Assembly (NCBI RefSeq): GCF_036173105.1
Contig: NZ_CP108053.1
Coordinates: forward strand, 4,092,001 to 4,156,000
Direction of reading: 5' to 3'
Source of the DNA: Streptomyces sp. NBC_00287
GTDB lineage: Bacteria; Actinomycetota; Actinomycetes; Streptomycetales; Streptomycetaceae
Length of the DNA: 64,000 nt
The notes under the pieces were generated by a model. The model saw only the letters and a list, made by a program, of their open reading frames with translations, was not told the origin of the DNA and did no database searches. Shown here one piece after another: positions 34,401 through 42,612 of this stretch; position 1 is the first letter of the stretch; each line of letters begins with the position of its first letter. The position numbers were made by a program, and so were the translations under genes.

Positions 34401-37400
34401 GCTCGGCCGGGTAGGACGGGTCGATCGGCACATAGGCGCCGCCCGCCTTCCACACCGCGAGCAGCGCGGCGATCAGCCCGGGGCCGCGGTCCAGCTGGAC
34501 CGCCACCCGTGCCTCCGCGTCCACTCCACGCGAACGCAGGGCATGCGCTAGGCGGTTGGCGCGGGCGTCGAGCTCGGCGTAGCTCACGGTCTCGTCCCCG
34601 AGGGTGACCGCGGGGGCATCCGGGACGCGGGCCGCCTGCTCCTCGAACCGCTGGAGCACGGAGGCGGTCTCGGCCTCGTACCCGGTGTCGTTCCACTCGA
34701 CGAGCTGGCGGTGCAGCTCCTGCTCGGGCAGCGGTACGAGGCGGGCGTCGCCGGTGGGGTCGGTCGCCATGGCGGTGAGGACGCCGGCGTACAGGGCGGT
34801 GAGCCGGTCGGCGTGCTCCCGGGACAGGGCGTGGGTGTGGGTGGTCATCAGCAGATAGCCGGAGACCGCGGAGACGGCCAGGCCGAACTCGGTGGCGCCC
34901 TCGCCGGAGCTGTCGCCGACGTCGACGCGCTCGGTGTCGACGTGGTCGAAGTCCTGGTAGCTGAAGCGGACGTCGAGCAGCCGCTCCAGGCCCGCGTCGC
35001 GCTGGATGGCCGGCATCGGGTAGCGGCGGTGCTCCCACATGCCCGCCTCGTGCGCGAAGACCTCGCGGACCAGCTCCTCCCAGGTGCGGTCGCGGTCGGC
35101 GTCGAAGGCGAACGGCAGGGTGTTGAGGTACATGCCGTAGACGCGGTCGGCGCCGGGGGCCTCGGGGCGGGCGCTGAAGACGAGCCCGGCGTGGAAGCGG
35201 TCCTCCTCGGTGACGAGGCTGAGCGCCTTGAGGTGGGCGGCGAGCAGCACGCTCTTGAGGGAGACCCGGGCCCGCGCGGCAAGGGCGCGCAGCCCCTGCT
35301 CGTACGGGCGCAGCTCGACGGCGACCCGGAACCGCTCGCGCGGTGCGCTCCGGTCGCCCGCCCAGGCGGACGGCAGAGCGAAGCGCGCGTAGCGGCCGGT
35401 GACGTCCAGCCAGTGGCCGCGGTCCACCTCCGAGTCCAGGGAGCGCAGTTCGGCGGCGACGAAGTCGGCGTAGCGGACGGCGGGCGCCGTCGGCTCGACG
35501 GCTTCGGCGTTGTCGCGGGCGCGGCGGTACTCGTCGAGGAGTTCCATCAGCAGCGCCCGGTGGCTCCAGCCCTCGGTGATGGCGTGGCAGACGGTGAGGC
35601 CGAGGCGCCAGGCGCCGTCGCCCTCGATGTGCGCGGTCATCCGCAGCAGCGGCGCCTGTTCCAGGTCGAACAGGTCGGCCCGCTCGGCGGCGATGAAGTG
35701 CTGGACCGCCTCACGACGCCCTTCCTCGTCGAGGCCGGTCAGGTCATGAACCGCGACCGGGATGGCCGCCTCGGCGTGCACGACCTGGAGCGGCTCGGCG
35801 TACCCGTCCAGGTGGAAGGAGGTGCGCAGCAGCTCGTGCCGGGCGGCGACGGTGTCCGCGGCGGCGCGCAGCGCGTCGGCCGAGAAGGGCCGGTCGTCGT
35901 CGGTGATCCGGAAGGAGGAGACGTTGTGGTAGGCGGCCTGGGTCCGGTCGGCGAGCATCTCCAGGACCATGCCGAGCTGCACCTGGGTCAGCGGATAGGC
36001 GTCCACGGCGTCGGCGGGCAGCTTCTGCTCGTCCTCGTCGGTGACCATCGCGAACCGCTCGACGGGCGTGTCCACCTCGGTACGCGCGGGGCGCCCAGTG
36101 AGGAACTCGCTCAGTTCGGCGACCGTGCGGTGCTCGAAGACGTCCCGTACGCCGATGTCGAAGCCGGCCGAGCGCAGCGCCCCGACGAGGGCGACGGCGC
36201 GGATGGAGTGGCCGCCGATCTCGAAGAAGCCGTCCTCGACCCCGACCCGCTCAAGGCCGAGCACCTGGGCCCAGACCTGGGCGATGCGCTCCTCGGTGAC
36301 GGTGCGCGGGGCGACATAGCCGTCGTCGGCCACCGGCTCCGCGGCGGGCAGGGCGCGCCGGTCGACCTTGCCGTTGGCGTTCAACGGCAGGGCGTCCAGG
36401 GTGACGAACGCGGCCGGGACCATGTACTCGGGCAGGCGGGCCGTCAGATGCTCGCGCAGGCTCTCCGCTGTGACCGTGTCCGGGGTGCAGTAGGCGGCGA
36501 GTTCACCGTCGACGGTCGTGACGAACGCGTCGCGGACCTCGGGGTGGGCCGCGAGCACCGCCTGGACCTCGCCGAGTTCGACCCGGTAGCCGCGGATCTT
36601 GACCTGGTCGTCGATCCGGCCGAGGAACTCGATGGCGCCGTCGGCGAGTTGGCGCACCAAGTCGCCGGTGCGGTACAGACGGGCGCCCGGGGCGCTGCCG
36701 TAGGGGTCGGGGACGAAGCGCTCGGCGGTCAGGTCGGGGCGGTTGGCGTAGCCGCGGGCCACACCGGTGCCGCCGACGTAGAGCTCGCCGGTGACGCCGA
36801 CCGGGACCGGCTGGAGCGCCGGGTCCAGCACGTATGTCGTCATGTTGGGCAGCGGGCGGCCGATCGGCAGGACGTCCGTGTCGGCGTCGGCCGGGACCGG
36901 GTGGATCGTGGTGCCGACGGAGGCCTCGGTGGGGCCGTACTCGTTGATCAGCGTCACGTCCGGGGCCAGCGCGCGCCAGCGCTCCAGGGTCGCCCGGGTG
37001 AACGCCTCGCCCGCCACCACCAGCACCGGCGCCAGACCGGCCGCCTGCTCGGCGGTCAACTGCTGGGCCAACACGTCGAGGTGACCTGGCGTCAGCTTGA
37101 TGAAGCTGTACGGCGCCGCGGCCGCGAGCCGCTCGCCGAGGTCCGCCATGTCGACGTCCCCCTCGACGGTGTGCACGGCCTGCCCGGTGACCAGCGGCGC
37201 CCACAGGTTGGGGACGACGAGGTCGAAGGCGACCGAGGAGAACAGCGGGGCTCCGCCCTCACCGCGGGAGGCCAGCTCGCGGGCCGCCCAGGCGACGTGA
37301 TTGACCAGACCCCGGTGGTACACCTCGACGCCCTTGGGGGTGCCGGTGGAGCCGGAGGTGAAGATGACGTACGCCAGCCGGTCCAGGTCGTCGACGCGCT

Positions 37401-40400
37401 CGGGGGCGTGGACGGGCCGGTTGACGAGGGCGTCGGCCGGCAGCGCGGTCAGCGTGACCGCGGCGCCGGCGAGGTCGCGCATGGCGGCGACGCGCTCTGC
37501 CGGGTAGGACGGGTCGACGGGCACATAGGCGCCGCCCGCCTTCCACACCGCCAGCAGCGCGGTCAGCAGGTCCGGGCCGCGGTCCAGCTGGACCAGGACG
37601 CGGGACTCGGCGCCGACGCCCTCGGCGCGCAGCTGGTGGGCCATCTGGTTGGCGCGGGCGTCGAGTTCGCCGTAGGAGAGCGTGCCGCCCGCGTGGCGTA
37701 CGGCGACGGCTCCCGGGGTGCGGGCCGCCTGCTCCTCGAAGCGCTGGAGGACGGTGTGCGTCTCGGCGCGGTAGGCGGTGTCGTTCCAGGTGCCGAGCTG
37801 GCGCTCGCGCTCCCCCTCGGGCAGGAACGTCGACTTCGCGTCGCCCTCGGGGTCGGCGGCCATCGCCTCCAGGACCTGGCGCAGCATGGCGGCGAGCCGG
37901 TCGGTGCCGGTGCGGCTCAGGGCGCGCGGCGCGGCGGTGAGGACGAGGTGGCCGATACGGGCGGAGACGCCGAGCGGGAACTCGGTGGGGCTGTCGTCGA
38001 TGCTCGCGAGGTAGTCGACCTGCTCGCGGTCGACCTGGTCGAAGTCGTGGTAGCTGAAGCGCATGTCGATCAGCCGCTCGCCGTCGGCGAGGTCGCGCTG
38101 GATGACCGGCATCGGGAAGGTGCGGTGCGGCCACAGCTCGATCTCGCGGGCGAACACGGCCGCGACCAGCTCGCGCCAGGTGTCGTGGTCGCGGTCGTGG
38201 GCGAACGGCAGGGTGTTGAGGTGCATGCCGTAGACGCGGTCGGCGCCGAGGATCTCGGGCCGGGCGTTGCACACCAGACCGGAGAAGAAGCGCTCCTCCT
38301 CGGTGAGCATGCTCAGCGTCTTCAGGTGGGCCGCGTGCAGGACGCTCTTGAGGGAGGCGCCCGCCTTGGCGGCCAGGGAGCGCAGCCGCTCCTCCAGGTC
38401 GTGGAAGGGCACGGCCACCCGGTAGGGGGCGCCGTCGTCGTCCGGGTCGCCGCGCCAGGGGGCGGGGACGGTGAGTCGGGCGTGGCCGTCGACTATGGAC
38501 TGCCAGTACGCCTTGGACGCGTCGGAGTCGAGGACCTCGAGCTCGGCGGCGATGAAGTCCGCGAAGCGCACGGCGGGCATCTGCGTCTCGGAGGGCTCCT
38601 GGCCGTCGCGGATACGGTCGTACTCCTGGAGGACCTCCATCAGCAGGGAGTGGTGGCTCCAGCCGTCGAGGATGGCGTGGCACTCGGTGTTGGTGATCCA
38701 CCAGCTGCCGTCGCCGGCGATGTGGGCGTACAGGCGCAGCAGCGGCGGGGTGGCCAGGTCGAAGAGGCGGGAGCGCTCGACGACCGTGAACTCCCGCAAG
38801 GATGCCTGGAGTTCGTCATCAGTGAGGTGGGACAGGTCGCGGGCGCCGACCGGCATCTCGGCGGTGGCGTGCACCAGTTGGAGGGGTACCGAGTAGCCGG
38901 TGAGGTCGACGGAGGTGCGCAGGGCCTCGTGGCGGTCGACGACGACCGCGGCGGCTGCCTGGAGCGCGTCGAGCGAGAAGGAGCGCGCGTCGCGGATCCG
39001 GAACGAAGTGACGTTGTGGTACGGGTGCTTGCCGTCGTCGGTGAGCATCTCGACGACCATGCCGAGCTGGACCTGCGACAGCGGGTAGGCGTCGGCGAGG
39101 CCCTCGGGCAGCTTCGCCCGGTCCGAGGCGGCGACCAGGGAGAAGGGCTCGACGGTGCGGGCGGCCTCGGCGGGGGCCGGGCGGCCGGTGACGAGTTCGG
39201 CGATCCGGGCGACGGTGCGGTACTCGAAGACATCGCGCACGGCGAGGTCGTAGCCGAGGGCGCGCAGTCGGCCGACGAGGGTGACGGCGCGGATGGAGTG
39301 TCCGCCGAGTTCGAAGAAGCCGTCCTCGACGCCGACCTGCTCCAGGCCGAGCACATCGGCCCACACCCCGGCGATGCGCTCCTCGGCGACGGTGCGCGGG
39401 GCGACGTGGCCGGAGGCGCCCAGGGCGTCCTGGCCCGGGGCAGGCAGGGCGCGCTTGTCGAGCTTGCCGTTGGTGGTCAGCGGCAGCGCGTCCAGGGCCA
39501 CGAAGGCGGCCGGGACCATGTACTCGGGCAGTTGTCCGGCCAGGTGGGAGCGGAGCTCGCCGGGGGCGGGCACGCTCTCGCCCGCCGGGGTGACGTAGGC
39601 GGTCAGGCGCTTGTCGCCGGGGGTGTCCTCGCGGACCAGGACGACGGCGTCGCGGACCCCGGGGTGCGCGGCGAGGGCGGTCTCGATCTCGCCGAGCTCG
39701 ATCCGGAAGCCGCGGATCTTGACCTGGTCGTCGATGCGGCCGAGGAACTCCAGGCTGCCGTCGGGCATCCGGCGCGCGAGGTCACCGCTCTTGTAGAGGC
39801 GGGAGCCGGGCGCACCGAAGGGGTCGGGCACGAACCGCTCGGCGGTCAGCCGCGGGCGGCCCAGGTAGCCGCGGGCCACGCCCGGTCCGCCGACGTAGAT
39901 CTCGCCGGGCACGCCGACCGGGACGAGCAGGCCGTCGCCGTCCAGGAGGTAGACGCGCAGGTCGGCCAGCGGGTGGCCGACGGGGTTCCCGGCCTGCGGG
40001 TCGAGGTCGGCGTCGGTGAGGCGGTGGTAGGTGGTGTGGACGGTGGTCTCGGTGATCCCGTACATGTTGACCAGAGCGATCCGGTCCAGGCCGAACCGGT
40101 CGGTCCACGGCCGCAGTTCGGACACCTCCAGCTTCTCGCCGGCGAACACCACGGCCCGCAGCGACAGCTCGGCGTCCGTGCCGATCAGCGAACGGAACGC
40201 GGTCGGCGTCTGGTTGAGGACCGTGACCTGCTCGCGCACCAGCAGGTCGAGGAACTCCTCCGGCGACCGGGTGACGGCGTAGGGGACGACGATGAGCCGC
40301 CCACCGAAGAGCAGGGCGCCCCACATCTCCCAGACGGAGACGTCGAAGGCGTAGGAGTGGAACAGCGGCCAGACGTCGGACTCGGAGAACGCGTAGTGCT

Positions 40401-42612
40401 CGTGGCCGCGCTCCAGGAGCCGGACGACATTGGCGTGGGTGAGGGCGACGCCCTTGGGCTTGCCGGTCGAGCCGGAGGTGTAGATCGTGTAGATCAGGTT
40501 CTCGGGGCTGCCGGGGACGGCCGGGTCGGTCTCGGGCTGTCCCTCCTCCTCACCGACAATCAGCAGGTCCACGTCGAAGAGGTGGGCGTGCTCGGCGGTG
40601 GTGACCACGACCGGCGCCTGTGCGTCCTCGACGATGTACGCGATCCGGTCGGCCGGGTTGGCGGGGTCCAGCGGCAGGTAGGCGGCACCGGACTTGAGGA
40701 TGCCGAGCAGCGCCGGGATCAGCTCGGCGCCGCGCTCCAGGCTGAGTCCGACCAGCGTCTCGGGGCCTGCGCCGCGGGCGATCAGGGCGTGTGCGATGCG
40801 GTTGGCGCGGGCGTTGAGCTGGGCGTACGTCAGGTCGGCGCCCTCGAAGGAGACGGCCACCGCGTCGGGCGTGCGCGCCACCTGCTCCTCGAACAGCTCG
40901 TGCACCCGCCGGGTCACCGGCTCCGGCACCTCGGGGGAACCGACGAGCACGGCCCGCTCCTCGGCGCCGAGGATGTCGTACGACGACAAGGGCGCGGCCG
41001 GGGCGGCGGCGACGGCGTCCAGCAGCCGCAGCAGATGGCCGGCGAACCGCTCCACCGTGGCCCGGTCGAACAGGGCGGTGGCGTACTCCAGGTGGCCGCC
41101 GAGCGTGCCGTCGGCGCCCTCGCGGACCTGGAGGTCCAGGTCGAACTTGGCGACCTTGCCGGAGCCCTCGAACGGGGTGACGTCGACCCCGGGGAACGCG
41201 AACGCGGCGCCGCGGTCGCCGTGCATGGTGAACGCGACCTGGAACAGCGGGGTGCGGGACAGATCGCGCTCCGGGCCGATGGCCTCGACGACCTGGGCGA
41301 AGGCGATGTCCTGGTGGTCGTAGGCGTCCAGGACCGTGGCGCGGGTGCGGGCCAGCAGGTCGGTGAAGGCGGGGTCGCCCGCCAGGTCGCCGCGCATCAC
41401 CAGGCTGTTGATGCCGTAGCCGATGAGCTGCTGGAGCTCGGGGCGGCCGCGGCCGGAGACCACGGTGCCGACCGCGATGTCGGTGCGGCCGGTCCAGCGG
41501 GCCAGCAGGCTCTGGTAGGCGGCCAGGAACAGCATGAACAGGGTGGAGTCTTGGCGGGCGGCCAGCTCCCGCAGCCGGGCCGCGAGGGCGTCCGGGACCT
41601 GGAAGGCGACCGAGGCGCCCGCGCCGTCGCGCACGGCGGGGCGGGGGCGGTCGGCGGGCAGATCGAGCGGGGTGAGGCCGTTGAGCTGCCGCTGCCAGTA
41701 GCCGAGGTGGCGTTCGATGACCTCGCCGGTCAGCTCGGCGCGCTGCCAGGCGGCGTAGTCGGCGTACTGCACGGCGAGCGGCGCCGGGGCGGAGCCCGTG
41801 TACAGCTCGCCGAGCTCCTGTCCGAAGACGCCGGTGGACCAGGCGTCGCAGGCGATGTGGTGGAAGACCACGGCGAGGAGGTGCTCGTCGTCCGCGAGCC
41901 GGATCAGCCGCGCGCGGACCGGCCAGTCCCGGCCGAGGTCGAAGGGGCGGGCGAGATCGGCCTCGACGAGGGCGCGGGCCGCGTCGTCGTCGACGGCGGT
42001 GGACTCCTGGAGGGGCGCGGGCCGGGGCTCGTCGATCACCTGGACGGGCTCGTCCCCGTCCAGCACATAGCGCGTCCGCAGGATCTCGTGCCGCTTCAGC
42101 AGCGCCTGCCAGGCCCGTCCGAGCGCCTCGGTGTCGAGGGCGCCGCGCAGCCTGAGGACGAGCGGGACGAGGTACTCGGGGCTGTCCGGCTCGAGCCGGC
42201 TGAGAAACCACATCTGCTGCTGCCCGTACGACAGCGGCAGCGGCGCCTCACGATCGGCACGCGGAATCTCCGCCCGCCGCGAAGCCGCGGCCCCCCGCCC
42301 GGCGAGCCGACGGCGCAGCAACTCGGCGCGCAGAGCGTCGGCACCAGACCCCTGTGCCTCGGCAGGGGCGCCCGAGACCGTGCTCTGCGCGGCTTCACCG
42401 GCGGCCGCACCTTGCGCTCCGCCCCCGCCCCCACGCCCCACCAACTCCGCGCGGAGCGCCCCGGCATCGGCGCCCGAGACCGTGCTCTGCGCAGCCTCAC
42501 CGGCGGCCGCACCTTGCGCTCCGCCCCCGCCCCCACGCCCCACCAACTCCGCGCGGAGCGCCCCGGCATCGGCGCCCGAGACCGTGCTCTGCTCGATTTC
42601 CCCGGTGCTCAT
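31435..42612 (-). CDS. Trimodular NRPS with C-terminal beta-lactamase/PBP-type release domain
   Basis: A 3725-residue protein. Approximate domain order: N-terminal repeats (8-110), C1 120-560, A1 565-1060, T1 1075-1145, C2 1160-1600, A2 1610-2090, T2 2105-2175, C3 2190-2635, A3 2645-3140, T3 3160-3225, an Ala/Glu/Lys-rich linker (3225-3345), then a class C beta-lactamase/PBP-type thioesterase domain (3345-3690) with SISK as SxxK, HYWV in the Tyr-motif position and GHGGEPSG as third motif. Specificity codes by eye: A1 DVWNVAMVHK (Thr-like), A2 and A3 both DLPKVAEVGK (Asn-like). C1 has HHIACDA. C2 has CHAILDG and C3 CHAITEG, members of an unusual C subfamily. There is no E domain and no classical TE. 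The start overlaps the previous NRPS stop (ATGA). Confidence 0.92.
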   Translation of the reverse strand: MSTGEIEQSTVSGADAGALRAELVGRGGGGGAQGAAAGEAAQSTVSGADAGALRAELVGRGGGGGAQGAAAGEAAQSTVSGAPAEAQGSGADALRAELLRRRLAGRGAAASRRAEIPRADREAPLPLSYGQQQMWFLSRLEPDSPEYLVPLVLRLRGALDTEALGRAWQALLKRHEILRTRYVLDGDEPVQVIDEPRPAPLQESTAVDDDAARALVEADLARPFDLGRDWPVRARLIRLADDEHLLAVVFHHIACDAWSTGVFGQELGELYTGSAPAPLAVQYADYAAWQRAELTGEVIERHLGYWQRQLNGLTPLDLPADRPRPAVRDGAGASVAFQVPDALAARLRELAARQDSTLFMLFLAAYQSLLARWTGRTDIAVGTVVSGRGRPELQQLIGYGINSLVMRGDLAGDPAFTDLLARTRATVLDAYDHQDIAFAQVVEAIGPERDLSRTPLFQVAFTMHGDRGAAFAFPGVDVTPFEGSGKVAKFDLDLQVREGADGTLGGHLEYATALFDRATVERFAGHLLRLLDAVAAAPAAPLSSYDILGAEERAVLVGSPEVPEPVTRRVHELFEEQVARTPDAVAVSFEGADLTYAQLNARANRIAHALIARGAGPETLVGLSLERGAELIPALLGILKSGAAYLPLDPANPADRIAYIVEDAQAPVVVTTAEHAHLFDVDLLIVGEEEGQPETDPAVPGSPENLIYTIYTSGSTGKPKGVALTHANVVRLLERGHEHYAFSESDVWPLFHSYAFDVSVWEMWGALLFGGRLIVVPYAVTRSPEEFLDLLVREQVTVLNQTPTAFRSLIGTDAELSLRAVVFAGEKLEVSELRPWTDRFGLDRIALVNMYGITETTVHTTYHRLTDADLDPQAGNPVGHPLADLRVYLLDGDGLLVPVGVPGEIYVGGPGVARGYLGRPRLTAERFVPDPFGAPGSRLYKSGDLARRMPDGSLEFLGRIDDQVKIRGFRIELGEIETALAAHPGVRDAVVLVREDTPGDKRLTAYVTPAGESVPAPGELRSHLAGQLPEYMVPAAFVALDALPLTTNGKLDKRALPAPGQDALGASGHVAPRTVAEERIAGVWADVLGLEQVGVEDGFFELGGHSIRAVTLVGRLRALGYDLAVRDVFEYRTVARIAELVTGRPAPAEAARTVEPFSLVAASDRAKLPEGLADAYPLSQVQLGMVVEMLTDDGKHPYHNVTSFRIRDARSFSLDALQAAAAVVVDRHEALRTSVDLTGYSVPLQLVHATAEMPVGARDLSHLTDDELQASLREFTVVERSRLFDLATPPLLRLYAHIAGDGSWWITNTECHAILDGWSHHSLLMEVLQEYDRIRDGQEPSETQMPAVRFADFIAAELEVLDSDASKAYWQSIVDGHARLTVPAPWRGDPDDDGAPYRVAVPFHDLEERLRSLAAKAGASLKSVLHAAHLKTLSMLTEEERFFSGLVCNARPEILGADRVYGMHLNTLPFAHDRDHDTWRELVAAVFAREIELWPHRTFPMPVIQRDLADGERLIDMRFSYHDFDQVDREQVDYLASIDDSPTEFPLGVSARIGHLVLTAAPRALSRTGTDRLAAMLRQVLEAMAADPEGDAKSTFLPEGERERQLGTWNDTAYRAETHTVLQRFEEQAARTPGAVAVRHAGGTLSYGELDARANQMAHQLRAEGVGAESRVLVQLDRGPDLLTALLAVWKAGGAYVPVDPSYPAERVAAMRDLAGAAVTLTALPADALVNRPVHAPERVDDLDRLAYVIFTSGSTGTPKGVEVYHRGLVNHVAWAARELASRGEGGAPLFSSVAFDLVVPNLWAPLVTGQAVHTVEGDVDMADLGERLAAAAPYSFIKLTPGHLDVLAQQLTAEQAAGLAPVLVVAGEAFTRATLERWRALAPDVTLINEYGPTEASVGTTIHPVPADADTDVLPIGRPLPNMTTYVLDPALQPVPVGVTGELYVGGTGVARGYANRPDLTAERFVPDPYGSAPGARLYRTGDLVRQLADGAIEFLGRIDDQVKIRGYRVELGEVQAVLAAHPEVRDAFVTTVDGELAAYCTPDTVTAESLREHLTARLPEYMVPAAFVTLDALPLNANGKVDRRALPAAEPVADDGYVAPRTVTEERIAQVWAQVLGLERVGVEDGFFEIGGHSIRAVALVGALRSAGFDIGVRDVFEHRTVAELSEFLTGRPARTEVDTPVERFAMVTDEDEQKLPADAVDAYPLTQVQLGMVLEMLADRTQAAYHNVSSFRITDDDRPFSADALRAAADTVAARHELLRTSFHLDGYAEPLQVVHAEAAIPVAVHDLTGLDEEGRREAVQHFIAAERADLFDLEQAPLLRMTAHIEGDGAWRLGLTVCHAITEGWSHRALLMELLDEYRRARDNAEAVEPTAPAVRYADFVAAELRSLDSEVDRGHWLDVTGRYARFALPSAWAGDRSAPRERFRVAVELRPYEQGLRALAARARVSLKSVLLAAHLKALSLVTEEDRFHAGLVFSARPEAPGADRVYGMYLNTLPFAFDADRDRTWEELVREVFAHEAGMWEHRRYPMPAIQRDAGLERLLDVRFSYQDFDHVDTERVDVGDSSGEGATEFGLAVSAVSGYLLMTTHTHALSREHADRLTALYAGVLTAMATDPTGDARLVPLPEQELHRQLVEWNDTGYEAETASVLQRFEEQAARVPDAPAVTLGDETVSYAELDARANRLAHALRSRGVDAEARVAVQLDRGPGLIAALLAVWKAGGAYVPIDPSYPAERVAAIVRTSGAAVALTQAAYADRFEAVDVLLDDTDVKAGPSTPPARTDDLDRLAYVIFTSGSTGTPKGVEVPHRGLANHVAWAARELASKGEGGAPMFSSVAFDLIVPNLWAPLVTGQRVFAVPQDTEPGLLGRALLAGAPYAFIKLTPGHLDLLAEQLTTEQAQELAGVLVVAGEALPGATADRSLDILGPGRLINEYGPTEASVGSTIHPVVEPVGRDVVPIGRPLPNMTTYVLDSALRPVPVGVAGELYVGGTGVARGYAGRPDLTAERFLPDPYGDVAGARMYRTGDLVRQLADGAIEFLGRIDDQVKIRGYRIELGEVQAVLAGHAGVRDAYVTVHEPVPGDRRLVAYWTPSSAEAPDAEALAAHCALRLPDYMVPSAFVALDALPLNANGKVDRRALPAVDRGALRTGTDHVPPRTDTERTLAAIWSDVLGVDQVGIHDRFFDLGGHSLLMIKVLAAARAAGLTVSIYRMYQHDTLIDLAAAIDEDAAEAEKAKAAKASETERGTAAKSSEAERATAGRAAEAAREAQQAGPSAPPAVGADGTVQVPAELLAALLRQASAGADGKAAAGALAQAAALLGTAPPDARVPDDARAQAAPLPGAAAQPFYAQPEFAEGLAAVMDDHHVPGVALAVLRDGALADVQGHGVLAAGGDASVTGRTLFQVGSISKHVTAVAVMRLLDQGLIDLDADVNGYLTSWQLADDPAAPGPLTARHLLGHRAGLARHRSVGFKPGEQLPVLLDLLEGRPPVTTPRVRRELPPGETFRKSSTHYWVLQQVLEDITGEDFETLMRRLVLDPLGLADTSFDQRFPETSGLPVALGHDAHGTSLKGGWRNRAHLAAAGLWTTAGDTARLVLAVREALLGAPGALVTQASARELLAGESGTFYGLGTIVDDSGDDLEFGHGGEPSGYWNMAISRLHAGTGFVALTNADSGKAVVKHLTAELGRDDARFGSGRLAADWRGEGGTDGVPAVLAPVVTDEDRA
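42388..42591 (-). repeat. 102-bp tandem duplication at the N-terminus of the trimodular NRPS
   Basis: Two nearly identical 102-bp copies (42490-42591 and 42388-42489) encode a 34-residue unit starting QSTVSGADAGALRAELVGRG. I count two differences between the copies. A third, degenerate copy runs into the pre-C-domain helix ALRAELLRRRLAGR. The repeats sit where a docking segment would be expected, immediately after the junction with the upstream NRPS gene. Confidence 0.85.
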
